Origin: JAJPKK01 sp963824905
Lineage (GTDB): Bacteria > Pseudomonadota > Alphaproteobacteria > Rhizobiales > Xanthobacteraceae
Direction: 5' to 3'
DNA: 64,000 bases
Assembly (NCBI GenBank): GCA_963824905.1
Contig: CAWGRH010000019.1
Span: 124,001 to 188,000 of the forward strand
Shown here piece after piece: positions 54,176 through 62,866 of this stretch. Below the pieces are notes generated by a model, which saw only the letters and a list, made by a program, of their open reading frames with translations, was not told where the DNA came from and ran no database searches. The position numbers and the translations under genes are program-made. The number at the start of each line of letters is the position of its first letter. The first letter of the stretch is position 1.

Positions 54176-54193
54176 GGGCGACCTGTAGCGCGC

Positions 54194-54270
54194 ATGAGCG
54201 AAGCGACATTTCGGGGCCGAAACTGAGCCTATGGCGCCGGCGCATTGATCCCGGATGTCGCTTCGCTCAT
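54194..54270. repeat. Palindromic element after DUF1467
   Basis: Perfect 16-bp inverted arms, ATGAGCGAAGCGACAT (54194-54209) and its complement (54255-54270), separated by 45 bp. This unit, with its flanking CCCGGATGTCGCTTCGCTCAT, is a common intergenic repeat type in Bradyrhizobium-like genomes. It lies at the proposed synteny junction. A degraded copy may occur near 55190 (GATCCCGGATGTGCTGCGGCTCA). Confidence 0.8.
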
Positions 54271-54347
54271 CCGGGCCAGGGCCAGAAGTCATGCCCAAGT
54301 GGCCACCGACTTCGGGGCAGCGCGGCGGAGGGAGCGTCTGTACAATC

Positions 54348-54773
54348 TCAAGCTCTCGCCTTCTTGAGCTGCGCCTTCTTGGCGCGCTGTTGTACCGCGT
54401 TCTTGCGGCGTTTCGCTGTGACGCGCATCCTCTCTTCGGCATGCTCGCCCTTTAGCTTGCGCGCCTTCACGATAATACCCCGCTTCTCCCCGAGCACCGC
54501 CTTGCGCAGCAGTGCGTTGAGCCGCGTCTGCCATCCCGGTCCGGCCGCACGTAGTGCCGCCAACAGATCGGGGTCGAGGCGAATTTTGACAGGCTGCTTG
54601 CGGGTTTCCGACGGCGGGCGCCCGCGTCGGATCAGCTTGCCGCCTTCGTGCAGGTCGGCCTCGGCCAACTGCTCGTCGGTCAATTCCGGAGCGTCCTCAT
54701 ATTCGTCCTGGCTCACGACGTGCGCATCAAGCGCCTTTAAGTCGGTCGCGATACCGCGCTTGTTCTCGCTCAT
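54348..54773 (-). CDS. brnA: BrnA-type antitoxin with a basic C-terminal extension
   Basis: 141-residue antitoxin paired with the BrnT toxin gene that overlaps its start. The middle carries the BrnA ribbon-helix-helix region, KQPVKIRLDPDLLAALRAAG and PGWQTRLNALLRKAVLG. It is followed by about 48 additional residues, very rich in Lys, Arg and Ala (EERMRVTAKRRKNAVQQRAK), absent from typical BrnA proteins that end near the RHH helix. The tail may add nonspecific nucleic-acid binding or be read-through. The toxin-first order is standard for BrnTA. Confidence 0.8.
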   Translation of the reverse strand: MSENKRGIATDLKALDAHVVSQDEYEDAPELTDEQLAEADLHEGGKLIRRGRPPSETRKQPVKIRLDPDLLAALRAAGPGWQTRLNALLRKAVLGEKRGIIVKARKLKGEHAEERMRVTAKRRKNAVQQRAKKAQLKKARA

Positions 54774-55008
54774 TGCACTTCCTCATCGAGATGATGCGGC
54801 GGATGTCCTTTCCGCGCGGCGTCCACACCACCATCACCATGCGTCCGGCAAGGTAGCCCACGGTTTGCATGCGGACCTCGCCGTAATCCTGACGACGGTC
54901 TTCGCGGTCCAGGGTGCGGCCCGCAAAAACGTACCGCGCATCCCTGAAGTCGAGGGCCCGCTCGCGCAGCGCCAGCTCCCGCTTTGCGCGGTCGAACGTG
55001 ATCCGCAT
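54727..55008 (-). CDS. brnT: BrnT-type toxin
   Basis: 93-residue RelE-fold ribonuclease toxin. BrnT elements seen: FDRAKRELALRERALDFRDA, YGEVRMQTVGYLAGRMVMVV and WTPRGKDIRRIISMRKCNER, with the C-terminal arginines and EREQ-(A)RY of the family. It overlaps brnA by 47 bp. The module sits between DUF1467 and hppA, flanked by a palindromic repeat, consistent with insertion at a rearrangement junction. The AT-rich stretch at 55010-55030 is its likely promoter. Confidence 0.85.
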   Translation of the reverse strand: MRITFDRAKRELALRERALDFRDARYVFAGRTLDREDRRQDYGEVRMQTVGYLAGRMVMVVWTPRGKDIRRIISMRKCNEREQARYRDRLKGA

Positions 55009-55444
55009 CGGTCAATAAATTATTGTACACCCCAAAAAGCGCAAGCCTGTTTGCGGCAATAGTTCCAAGGGAACGGGCCTGAGCCGCAGCCTGGTGGGTC
55101 ATGCGAAAATTGAGGGCCGCGTCCTACCGCCCTGAGCCTACGTGAGCAGAGCCGGTGGGTGGCCGACGCTCCGACAATGGCTGAGGTTGGATCCCGGATG
55201 TGCTGCGGCTCAAGCGATGCGCACAACGGCGACAGGACTAAATCCCTCGCCCCCAAGGCCTTCTCGGCGAGCGGTATCCCGCCCCAAAACCTTCGGCTAA
55301 TTCACCGATTAAGGCATTGCCTGTACGGGGGCTTTTTGGCATGGTCCGCGCCGATTTGAGCCGGGATCAGGCCGTGTTGCCGCCGAAACGCGTTTCGACG
55401 GGCAGGGGGGCCGTCCGGGCGTTTCCAACCGGGGTCGGACCTCC
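55009..55444. other. 436-bp gap between brnT and hppA
   Basis: No gene is supported. The left end (55010-55030, AATAAATTATTGTACA) is AT-rich and presumably carries the brnTA promoter/operator. The middle holds a degraded copy of the CCCGGATGT-type repeat near 55190. The right end must include the hppA promoter; no clear hexamers are visible. Confidence 0.45.
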
Positions 55445-57565
55445 ATGATAGCTTTGGTGATCATCATCCTGTGCGGGCTTGCGGGCATCGCATACGCGGT
55501 CTGGGCGACCCAGTCGGTGATGGCGGCGGATGCCGGCAGCGCCAGGATGCAGGAAATTTCCGCGGCGGTGCGCGAGGGCGCGCAGGCCTATCTGCGGCGG
55601 CAATACACCACCATCGGCATCGTCGGCGTCGTGATCTTCCTGATCGTCGGGCTGACCCTCGGCTGGCTCGTCGGCATCGGCTTCGCCATCGGCGCGATTC
55701 TCTCGGGGCTCGCCGGCTTCATCGGCATGAACGTTTCGGTGCGTGCCAACGTCCGCACTGCCCAGGCGGCGATCTCTTCGCTCGCGGGCGGTCTCGAGAT
55801 CGCGTTCAAGGCCGGTGCCATTACCGGCATGTTGGTGGCGAGCTTGGCGCTGCTCGGCGTGACGCTCTATTTCGGCTTCCTTACCGGCACCATGCATTTC
55901 GCGCCCAATGACCGCATCGTCATCGATTCCATGGTGGCGCTCGGCTTCGGCGCCTCGCTGATCTCCATCTTCGCCCGACTCGGCGGCGGCATCTTCACCA
56001 AGGGCGCCGACGTTGGTGGCGACCTCGTCGGCAAGGTCGAGGCCGGCATCCCCGAGGACGATCCGCGCAATCCCGCGACCATCGCCGACAACGTCGGCGA
56101 CAATGTCGGCGACTGCGCCGGCATGGCGGCGGACCTGTTCGAGACCTATGCGGTGACCACGGTCGCGACCATGGTGCTAGCCGCGATCTTCTTCAACGGC
56201 ACGCCGGTGCTCGGCGCCATGATGACGCTGCCGCTCGCCATCGGCGGCATCTGCATCCTGACCTCGATCGCCGGCACGTTCTTCGTCAAGCTCCCGGCCA
56301 ATCAGTCGATCATGGGTGCGCTCTACCGCGGCCTCATCGTCACCGGCGCGCTTTCGCTCATCGGCATCGCCATCGTGATCGCGCTCCTGATCGGCTTCGG
56401 CTCGCTGCCGGGCGTCACCTATACCGGGCTGCGCTTGTTCCTGTGCGGCATCGCCGGCCTCGCGGTGACGGGCCTCATCATCTGGATCACCGAGTACTAC
56501 ACCGGCACCGAGTTCCATCCGGTGAAGTCGATCGCCGCGGCCTCGGTGACCGGCCACGGCACCAATGTGATCCAAGGCCTCGCGATCTCCATGGAAGCGA
56601 CGGCGCTGCCGGCGATCGTCATCATCGCCGGCATTCTCGTGACTTACTCGCTGGCGGGCCTGTTCGGCATCGCGATCGCGGTCACCACGATGCTCGCGCT
56701 CGCCGGCATGATTGTCGCGCTCGACGCCTTCGGCCCGGTCACCGACAATGCCGGCGGCATTGCCGAGATGGCGGGACTGCCCAAGGAGGTGCGCAAGTCG
56801 ACCGACGCGCTCGATGCGGTCGGCAACACCACCAAGGCGGTCACCAAGGGCTACGCCATCGGCTCCGCCGGCCTCGGCGCGCTGGTGCTGTTCGCGGCCT
56901 ACAATGAGGATCTCGTTTTCTTCATCAGCGATCCGGCCCGTCATCCCTACTTCAGCGGGGTGAAGCTCGACTTCGCGTTGACGAACCCGTACGTCGTGGT
57001 CGGCCTGCTGTTCGGCGGCCTGCTGCCGTATCTGTTCGGCGCGATGGCGATGACCGCGGTCGGCCGGGCGGCGAGCTCGATCGTCGAGGAGGTGCGGCGG
57101 CAGTTCAAGGAGAAGCCCGGCATCATGCAGGGTACCGACAAGCCGGACTACGGCCGCGCCGTCGACATGCTCACGCGCTCCGCGATCAAGGAAATGATCA
57201 TCCCGTCGCTGTTGCCGGTGCTCTCGCCGATCTTCGTCTACTTCGTGATCTACGCCATCGCGGGCGGCGGCGCCGCCGGCAAGTCGGCGGGCTTCTCGGC
57301 GGTCGGCGCCATGCTGCTCGGCGTCATCGTCACCGGCCTGTTCGTCGCGATCTCGATGACCTCGGGCGGCGGCGCCTGGGACAATGCGAAGAAGTACATC
57401 GAGGACGGCCATTACGGCGGCAAGGGCTCCGACGCCCACAAGGCAGCGGTGACCGGCGACACTGTCGGCGACCCCTACAAGGATACGGCAGGGCCGGCGG
57501 TCAACCCGATGATCAAGATCACCAACATCGTCGCCCTGCTGCTGCTCGCGGTGCTCGCGCACTGA
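55445..57565 (+). CDS. hppA: K+-independent proton-pumping membrane pyrophosphatase
   Basis: 706-residue inner-membrane pump that couples pyrophosphate hydrolysis to proton export. Substrate-binding motifs are DVGGDLVGKVEAGIPEDDPR (189-208), DNVGDNVGDCAGMAADLFE (215-233) and the C-terminal SGGGAWDNAKKYIEDG. In GNTTKA (460-465) a lysine (Lys464) occupies the site that decides cation dependence; lysine marks the K+-independent subfamily. It has around 16 membrane helices. A strong terminator follows. In related genomes as I remember them it lies close to thiL, here 53 kb away. Confidence 0.96.
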   Translation: MIALVIIILCGLAGIAYAVWATQSVMAADAGSARMQEISAAVREGAQAYLRRQYTTIGIVGVVIFLIVGLTLGWLVGIGFAIGAILSGLAGFIGMNVSVRANVRTAQAAISSLAGGLEIAFKAGAITGMLVASLALLGVTLYFGFLTGTMHFAPNDRIVIDSMVALGFGASLISIFARLGGGIFTKGADVGGDLVGKVEAGIPEDDPRNPATIADNVGDNVGDCAGMAADLFETYAVTTVATMVLAAIFFNGTPVLGAMMTLPLAIGGICILTSIAGTFFVKLPANQSIMGALYRGLIVTGALSLIGIAIVIALLIGFGSLPGVTYTGLRLFLCGIAGLAVTGLIIWITEYYTGTEFHPVKSIAAASVTGHGTNVIQGLAISMEATALPAIVIIAGILVTYSLAGLFGIAIAVTTMLALAGMIVALDAFGPVTDNAGGIAEMAGLPKEVRKSTDALDAVGNTTKAVTKGYAIGSAGLGALVLFAAYNEDLVFFISDPARHPYFSGVKLDFALTNPYVVVGLLFGGLLPYLFGAMAMTAVGRAASSIVEEVRRQFKEKPGIMQGTDKPDYGRAVDMLTRSAIKEMIIPSLLPVLSPIFVYFVIYAIAGGGAAGKSAGFSAVGAMLLGVIVTGLFVAISMTSGGGAWDNAKKYIEDGHYGGKGSDAHKAAVTGDTVGDPYKDTAGPAVNPMIKITNIVALLLLAVLAH

Positions 57566-57602
57566 GGCCGAGGGCTTCGGGCGGCATCGGTCGCGAAGAA
57601 CG

Positions 57603-57632
57603 AAAAACCCCGCATGGCGCGGGGTTTTTTTG
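57603..57632 (+). terminator. Rho-independent terminator of hppA
   Basis: AAAAACCCCGC and GCGGGGTTTTTTT flank an ATGGC-type loop, giving an 8-bp or longer stem with A- and T-tracts on either side. It could work in both directions and lies 38 bp after the hppA stop. Confidence 0.9.
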
Positions 57633-57674
57633 CTTTTCGTTTCGTAAAAGCGATCTCACTCGGAAGCCACACAA

Positions 57675-57792
57675 CCGACCTCATCCTGAGGAGCCATGCG
57701 CAGCATGGCGTCTCGAAGGACGGCCACAGGCCGCAGCGTGTGGGGCCATCCTTCGAGACGCCCGCTTCGCGGGCTCCTCAGGATGAGGTCGG
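57675..57792. repeat. Long palindromic intergenic element between hppA and bamE
   Basis: Perfect 20-bp inverted arms, CCGACCTCATCCTGAGGAGC (57675-57694) and its complement (57773-57792), enclose a second pair, CGTCTCGAAGGA and TCCTTCGAGACG (about 57709-57720 and 57750-57761). This is the CCTCATCCTGAGGAGC type of repeat very common in Bradyrhizobium and Rhodopseudomonas. It separates the convergent hppA and bamE genes. Confidence 0.85.
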
Positions 57793-57815
57793 AAAATTGA
57801 GACGGGCTGGCTCGG

Positions 57816-58262
57816 TCAGAACTTCGTGATCTTGAACACGAAGGCGAGGTAGTTCTGCTCGACGCCGCCCGATGGCGTGGTGCGGCTGATGGAGTCGAAA
57901 ATCTTGCCGTCCTTGAGCCCGTAGTCGGCGAGGCGCTGGACCCGGCGGTTCTTGTCGAAATAGACGGCGACCACCCGCCGGTCGATCTCCTTCTGCGGCA
58001 GGAACGAGATCTGCTCCGCGCGCTGGGAGATGTAATAGAACACCTCGCCGGAGAGCGTCGCCACCGTCGAGGGCGTGCCGAGCACGATCAGCACCTGCTC
58101 CTGGGAGGAGCCGAGCGGGATCTGCTCCAGCGCGCCTTCAGGCACCATGTAGCCGTGATGATAGACCTGCGTCATGCCGCAGGCCCCGGCGAGCGACCCG
58201 GCGAGAATGGCGATAGCCAGCCTGCCTGCGAGGCGGGCACGGCGCTGTTTGACCCGGTTCAA
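57816..58262 (-). CDS. bamE: Outer-membrane assembly lipoprotein BamE (SmpA/OmlA)
   Basis: Small lipoprotein of the beta-barrel assembly machinery. From TTG 58262 (GGGGGAAACCGGG upstream) the product is about 148 residues with a lipoprotein signal RLAIAILAGSLAGAC (lipid-modified Cys28). It then has the SmpA/OmlA core: IPLGSSQEQVLIVLGTPSTV, GEVFYYISQRAE and RVVAVYFDKNRRVQRLADYG. Longer in-frame starts exist but add unrelated residues. It is divergent from the bc1 chaperone gene, a standard Rhizobiales arrangement. Confidence 0.9.
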   Translation of the reverse strand: MNRVKQRRARLAGRLAIAILAGSLAGACGMTQVYHHGYMVPEGALEQIPLGSSQEQVLIVLGTPSTVATLSGEVFYYISQRAEQISFLPQKEIDRRVVAVYFDKNRRVQRLADYGLKDGKIFDSISRTTPSGGVEQNYLAFVFKITKF

Positions 58263-58365
58263 CCCGGTTTCCCCCTTGCACTCCACGGCTCGATGACCTA
58301 CCCCGCGGCGGGTCGGGACACAACTGCGCGATCCGTCGCCCCGCGCGTCCGCTACCGCCTTGCCA

Positions 58366-58944
58366 ATGTTTCGGTTATTTCGCCCCCGGTTCCATACTCC
58401 GACCATTGACAGCCTCTATGGCGTCATCGTGGCGCAAGCGCGAGTGCCTGATTTCTATGAAGAATTCGGAGTGGCCGACAGCGTCGAGGGGCGCTTCGAG
58501 CTGATCGTGCTGCATCTTGCGCTGGTGACGCGAAGGCTCGCCCGCGACTCCGAGGGTATGGCGTTCGCGAGCGCGCTCGTCGATCGCTTCGGCCGTGACA
58601 TGGACGACAACCTGCGCGAGATGGGCGTCGGCGACCTCACCGTGCCGAAAAGGATGAAGCGGATGTTCGAGGCGCTGTACGGCCGCACCCGCAGTTATCA
58701 CGGCGCTTTGGACGAGGCCGGCTCCGATGCCCTCGAAGCGGCGCTCGGGCGCAACGTATTCGGCGGGCGGGCAGGCGAGGTGGTCGCGCTCGCCGCCTAT
58801 GTGCGCGGCGCAGCGCGCGCGCTCGATGCTGCGGACGTCGAGCAAATCTTGGCAGGCCGGCTTGCTTTTCCGGCGCCCCGCGCCATCTTGGCCGACGTTG
58901 CCTTGACGAGAAGCGCCGAAAGTCCGCCCGATGAAACGACCTGA
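58366..58944 (+). CDS. Ubiquinol-cytochrome c chaperone family protein (CBP3/UQCC1-like)
   Basis: 192-residue homologue of the mitochondrial CBP3/UQCC1 assembly factor for cytochrome b of complex III. The family core is TIDSLYGVIVAQARVPDFYE, LIVLHLALVTRRLARDSEG and DRFGRDMDDNLREMGVGDLT, then MKRMFEALYGRTRSYHGAL. I chose ATG 58366; a TTG two codons earlier is possible. It overlaps the DUF177 gene by 14 bp, so the two are co-expressed. Confidence 0.9.
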   Translation: MFRLFRPRFHTPTIDSLYGVIVAQARVPDFYEEFGVADSVEGRFELIVLHLALVTRRLARDSEGMAFASALVDRFGRDMDDNLREMGVGDLTVPKRMKRMFEALYGRTRSYHGALDEAGSDALEAALGRNVFGGRAGEVVALAAYVRGAARALDAADVEQILAGRLAFPAPRAILADVALTRSAESPPDETT

Positions 58945-59455
58945 AGGATGGCATGTCTCCGTCCGCCGGGAAGATGTCCCCGAAACCGGCCTCAAACTCG
59001 CGTTCGAAGCCGATGAGGAGGTGCGGGCGCGGCTCGCGGCCCTTGCGGGCGTTGTGAGCGTGCCGCAACTCGGCATCAGCGCCGACGTGATGCGCCACGG
59101 CGAGGGGTTGCGGGCGTCGGGACGGGTCACCGCCCGCGTCGCCCAGGCCTGCATCGTCACACTCGAACCGATCGAGAATACGATCGACGAGCCTTTCGAC
59201 GTGCTGTTCCTGCCGCAAGACGTCACCGGCGCCGCGCCTGTGGGTCCCGATCCGCGAGAGGTCGATGACACCCGCGAGCCCCTCGTCAACGGCGCCGCCG
59301 ATCTCGGGACGGTCGCGACCGAGTTCTTCCTGCTCGGCATCGATCCCTATCCGCGCAAGCCCGGCGCGGCGTTCGCAAGTCCGGACGAGGATCGCGCGGC
59401 AGATAGCCCGTTCGCGTCGCTCTCACGGCTCAAGGGCGAGGACGGCAAGCGTTAA
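58931..59455 (+). CDS. DUF177 (YceD) family protein
   Basis: 174-residue YceD/DUF177 protein; members are linked to 23S rRNA and L32 accumulation and often sit near rpmF-plsX. Here it precedes plsX without an rpmF gene between them. Visible features are SGRVTARVAQACIVTLEPIE (the semi-conserved cysteine segment) and the acidic, proline-rich C-terminus with FFLLGIDPYPRKPGAAF. The Cys-x-R-C pattern of the gammaproteobacterial form is reduced to a single cysteine. Function in this lineage is unproven. Confidence 0.88.
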   Translation: MKRPEGWHVSVRREDVPETGLKLAFEADEEVRARLAALAGVVSVPQLGISADVMRHGEGLRASGRVTARVAQACIVTLEPIENTIDEPFDVLFLPQDVTGAAPVGPDPREVDDTREPLVNGAADLGTVATEFFLLGIDPYPRKPGAAFASPDEDRAADSPFASLSRLKGEDGKR

Positions 59456-59648
59456 GGCGACTTACCAGATCGCAACCGGTTTCTTCCCCGTTTCCCGCAA
59501 CCTGCTGAATTTCCAGCGGTCGGCAGTCCGCTGGGGACACCGCGCAGATCGCCAAATCGCCAGTTGTTTCCGCGATCCGACGCGCTATGTTCACGGCCCG
59601 ATCGGGCGCCGGGTTCGAAAATCCTGCCCCGGCTCCCAAGGTTGATCG

Positions 59649-60707
59649 ATGCCACAGAAGGTCCGTATCGCGCTCGACGCCATGGGAGGTGATCATGGCG
59701 CCCCGGTGGCCATCGCCGGTGCCGCCGTGTCGCACGGCCGTCATCCCGATACCGAGTTCATCGTGGTCGGCGACCGCACCATCTTGGCGCCGCTGCTTGC
59801 GGCGCACCCGGATCTCGAGGCGGCCTCGCGGATCGTCCACACCGACGTTGCGGTGAAGATGAACGAGAAGCCCAGCCAGGCGCTGCGCCACGGCCGGTGG
59901 AAGTCGTCGATGTGGATGGCGATCGACGCCGTGAAGAAGGGCGAGGCCGATGCGGTGGTCTCGGCCGGCAACACCGGCGCGCTGATGGCGATGGCACGAT
60001 TTCACCTCAAGCCGATGGCGGGCATCGCTCGCCCGGCGATCGCGGCACTGTGGCCGACCTTGCGCGGCGAATCGATCGTGCTCGATGTCGGCGCTACCAT
60101 CGGTGGCGACGCCCAGCACCTCGTCGCGCTCGCTACCATGGGAGGCGCAATGGCGCGGGTGCTGTTCGACCTCGAGCGGCCGACGGTCGGCCTCCTCAAC
60201 ATCGGGGTCGAGGAGGTCAAGGGCCTCGAGCAGGTGCGCGAGGCCGGCCGCATCCTGCGCGAGGCGGATCGGAGCGACCTCGATTATTTCGGCTTCGTCG
60301 AGGGCGACGACATCGGCAAGGGAACCGTGGACGTCGTGGTCACCGAGGGCTTTTCCGGCAATATCGCCTTGAAAACTGCCGAAGGAACCGCCAAACAGCT
60401 TGGCGAATATTTGCGCAACGCCATGAGCCGGACACTGTTCGCCAAGCTCGGCTATCTGCTCGCCCGTCATGCGTTCGCGGCACTGAAGGACAAGATGGAT
60501 CCACGCAAGGTCAACGGCGGCGTATTTCTCGGCCTCAACGGCATCGTCATCAAGAGCCATGGCGGCACCGATGCCGAAGGCTTCGCCGCGGCCGTCGACC
60601 TCGGCTACGACATGGCGCGTTACGAGCTGCAGGCGAAGATTTCCCAGACGCTCGGCAGCCCGAGTGCCGCGGTGCGCAACCCTGTCGCCGAGAGCGTGCC
60701 CACGTGA
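59649..60707 (+). CDS. plsX: Phosphate acyltransferase PlsX
   Basis: 352-residue enzyme converting acyl-ACP to acyl-phosphate for phospholipid synthesis. It begins VRIALDAMGGDHGAPVAIAG and has the conserved SAGNTGALMAMARF, LDVGATIGGDAQHL, TEGFSGNIALKTAEGTAKQL and GLNGIVIKSHGG. Length is normal. It precedes fabH with overlapping GTGA bases and belongs to the plsX-fabH-ihfA-merR block typical of Rhizobiales. Confidence 0.96.
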   Translation: MPQKVRIALDAMGGDHGAPVAIAGAAVSHGRHPDTEFIVVGDRTILAPLLAAHPDLEAASRIVHTDVAVKMNEKPSQALRHGRWKSSMWMAIDAVKKGEADAVVSAGNTGALMAMARFHLKPMAGIARPAIAALWPTLRGESIVLDVGATIGGDAQHLVALATMGGAMARVLFDLERPTVGLLNIGVEEVKGLEQVREAGRILREADRSDLDYFGFVEGDDIGKGTVDVVVTEGFSGNIALKTAEGTAKQLGEYLRNAMSRTLFAKLGYLLARHAFAALKDKMDPRKVNGGVFLGLNGIVIKSHGGTDAEGFAAAVDLGYDMARYELQAKISQTLGSPSAAVRNPVAESVPT

Positions 60708-60709
60708 CG

Positions 60710-61681
60710 ATGACGCGTTCGGTCGTGCTCGGCTATGGGAGCTATCTGCCGAGCCATATCCTCACCAACGCCGACCTCGCCAAGAAGGTCGATACCACCG
60801 ATGCCTGGATCACCCAGCGCACCGGCATTCGCGAGCGCCGGATCGCCGCGCCCGGCGAGCTGACTTCTGATCTCGCCATCGCTGCCGCCCGTGCGGCGCT
60901 CGCCTCCGGCCAGATCGACCCGGGCTCGATCGATCTGATCGTGCTGGCGACATCGACGCCGGACAACACCTTTCCGGCGACCGCCGTCACCGTGCAGGCG
61001 GCGCTCGGCATTACCGGCGGCGCCGCCTTCGACGTGCAGGCGGTGTGCTCCGGCTTCGTGTTCGGGCTCGCCGCGGCTGACGGCTTGCTCCGCACCGGAG
61101 CATTCCGGCGGGCGCTCGTCATCGGGGCCGAGACGTTTTCCCGGCTGCTGGACTGGACCGACCGCACCACCTGCGTGCTGTTCGGCGACGGCGCCGGCGC
61201 GGTGGTGCTGGAGGCGACCTCCCAGCCGGGGACCCGCGCCGACCGCGGCATCCTCACCGCTCACCTGCGTTCCGATGGCCGCCACAAGGACAAGCTCTAT
61301 GTGGACGGGGGGCCGTCGTCGACCGGCACGGTCGGACACCTGCGGATGGAGGGCCGCGAGGTGTTTCGCCACGCGGTCGCCAACATCACCGATGTGGTCG
61401 AGGACGCCTTCGCGACGACCGGTTACTGCGCGACCGACATCGACTGGTTCGTGCCCCACCAGGCCAATCTGCGAATTATCGACGGCTCGGCCCACAAGCT
61501 CGGCATCGACCGAAAGAAGATAGTGGCGACGGTCGACCGGCACGGCAACACCTCGGCCGCCTCCATACCACTCGCTCTTTCGGTCGCCGTCGACGACGGC
61601 CGCATCAAGAAGGGCGACCTCGTTCTCCTCGAAGCCATGGGCGGCGGGTTCACCTGGGGCGCGATACTTCTGCGCTGGTGA
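60710..61681 (+). CDS. fabH: 3-oxoacyl-ACP synthase III
   Basis: 323-residue condensing enzyme that starts fatty acid synthesis from acetyl-CoA and malonyl-ACP. The catalytic triad is visible: Cys in DVQAVCSGFVFGL, His in VPHQANLRIID and Asn in DRHGNTSAASIPLA. The glycine-rich tail LLEAMGGGFTWGAILLRW is typical. ATG 60710 is chosen; a GTG two codons earlier overlaps the plsX stop and is possible. Confidence 0.96.
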   Translation: MTRSVVLGYGSYLPSHILTNADLAKKVDTTDAWITQRTGIRERRIAAPGELTSDLAIAAARAALASGQIDPGSIDLIVLATSTPDNTFPATAVTVQAALGITGGAAFDVQAVCSGFVFGLAAADGLLRTGAFRRALVIGAETFSRLLDWTDRTTCVLFGDGAGAVVLEATSQPGTRADRGILTAHLRSDGRHKDKLYVDGGPSSTGTVGHLRMEGREVFRHAVANITDVVEDAFATTGYCATDIDWFVPHQANLRIIDGSAHKLGIDRKKIVATVDRHGNTSAASIPLALSVAVDDGRIKKGDLVLLEAMGGGFTWGAILLRW

Positions 61682-61790
61682 CATTGCTCCCGCTCATTTT
61701 TGGGTGTAATGCGCGAGCCTGATTGACCAAGTGCGTTCAAGTCCATATCCTTGAACAATAAACAGATATCGATTGCGTTGGGGCCGGAGG

Positions 61791-62108
61791 ATGGCGGAGA
61801 AGACCGTAACGCGTGCCGACCTCTGCGAGGCGGTCTATCAGCAGGTGGGGCTCTCGCGCACCGAATCCGCAGCGCTGGTGGAGCTCGTTCTCAAGGAGAT
61901 CACCGACTGCCTGGAGCGCGGGGAGACCGTCAAGCTCTCCTCGTTCGGGTCCTTCGTGGTGCGCAAGAAGGGCCAGCGGATCGGCCGCAATCCCAAGACC
62001 GGGACCGAGGTGCCGATTTCGCCGCGGCGGGTTATGGTGTTCAAGCCTTCGGCGATTCTAAAGCAACGCATCAACGGCGGGTCGATCGAAGGCATGCACG
62101 AGGACTAG
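61791..62108 (+). CDS. ihfA: Integration host factor subunit alpha
   Basis: 105-residue DNA-bending protein of the HU/IHF family. The HU/IHF signature runs through LSSFGSFVVRKKGQRIGRNP and continues KTGTEVPISPRRVMVFKPS, with the intercalating proline in the arm. It starts with ATG 61791 (GGGGCCGGAGG upstream). It lies between fabH and the MerR gene, the conserved Rhizobiales order. Confidence 0.95.
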   Translation: MAEKTVTRADLCEAVYQQVGLSRTESAALVELVLKEITDCLERGETVKLSSFGSFVVRKKGQRIGRNPKTGTEVPISPRRVMVFKPSAILKQRINGGSIEGMHED

Positions 62109-62135
62109 TCGCGCCAACCTGATGGAGAGGCGGCT

Positions 62136-62765
62136 TTGAACAAGGCGCCCGATGCCTTCCGAACCATCAGCGAGGTCGCGGACGATCTCGATCTCCCGCA
62201 GCACGTGCTGCGATTCTGGGAGAGCCGTTTTCCCCAGATCAAGCCGATGAAGCGTGGCGGCGGCCGCCGCTATTACCGCCCCGAAGACATCGACCTGCTG
62301 CGCGGCATCCGCCACCTGCTTTACGGCGAAGGCTACACCATCCGCGGCGTGCAGCGCATTCTCAAGGAGCAGGGGCTGCGCACGGTGCAGTCGGTGGGAC
62401 AGGGCCGTCCGGTATCGCTGCCGGAGCCTGTGCCGGAGGATGCCGCAACCGACGAGGCCGAGGCGCAAAACAGCGTTCCGAGCTTCCTGCCGCCGATTTT
62501 TGGGGCCAGTGGCCCGCGGGGCGCAGAGCCCGCCGAGGGTGACGACCGATCTGTACTTGAGGGATCTGTTCTCGAGGGATCTGTTCTCGAAACCGACGTT
62601 GGGGCGAGCGCGGCATCGGCACAGCCGGCGCCGGTACCGACGGAGCCGGCGCGAGCTGTCATTGCCGGCCTTGCCGACGAAGACCTCGACCGTCTCAAGA
62701 CCGTGCTGAGCCGGCTCGAGGAGTGCCGCGTGTTGCTCGACCAGGCGGTGGGCAGTGCTGGTTGA
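62136..62765 (+). CDS. MerR family transcriptional regulator
   Basis: 209-residue regulator with an N-terminal MerR helix-turn-helix: AFRTISEVADDLDLPQHVLR, FWESRFPQIKPMKRGGGRR and YYRPEDIDLLRGIRHLLYGE. A linker rich in Pro, Glu and Ala includes a 42-bp repeat encoding SVLEG-SVLEG-SVLE (139-152). The C-terminal helix is ADEDLDRLKTVLSRLEECR, a likely dimer coiled coil. It has no metal-binding cysteine pattern. It starts with TTG 62136 behind GGAGAGG. Target unknown; ihfA-merR pairing is conserved in the order. Confidence 0.88.
   Translation: MNKAPDAFRTISEVADDLDLPQHVLRFWESRFPQIKPMKRGGGRRYYRPEDIDLLRGIRHLLYGEGYTIRGVQRILKEQGLRTVQSVGQGRPVSLPEPVPEDAATDEAEAQNSVPSFLPPIFGASGPRGAEPAEGDDRSVLEGSVLEGSVLETDVGASAASAQPAPVPTEPARAVIAGLADEDLDRLKTVLSRLEECRVLLDQAVGSAG
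62550..62591 (+). repeat. 15-bp in-frame tandem repeat within the merR gene
   Basis: Two full copies and a partial third of a 15-bp unit (TCTGTTCTCGAGGGA, first copy with two changes) encode SVLEG-SVLEG-SVLE. The unit length keeps the frame, so copy number could vary between strains without inactivating the protein. Confidence 0.8.
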
Positions 62766-62866
62766 AACGCTGCGTTAACCCTGCCACGTCTTTCCCAATC
62801 GGCCCATCATCCCGCCCAAAAGGCGTGTCATCTGCAGATGACTCCAATCGGGGAAGGGGCAAAACC

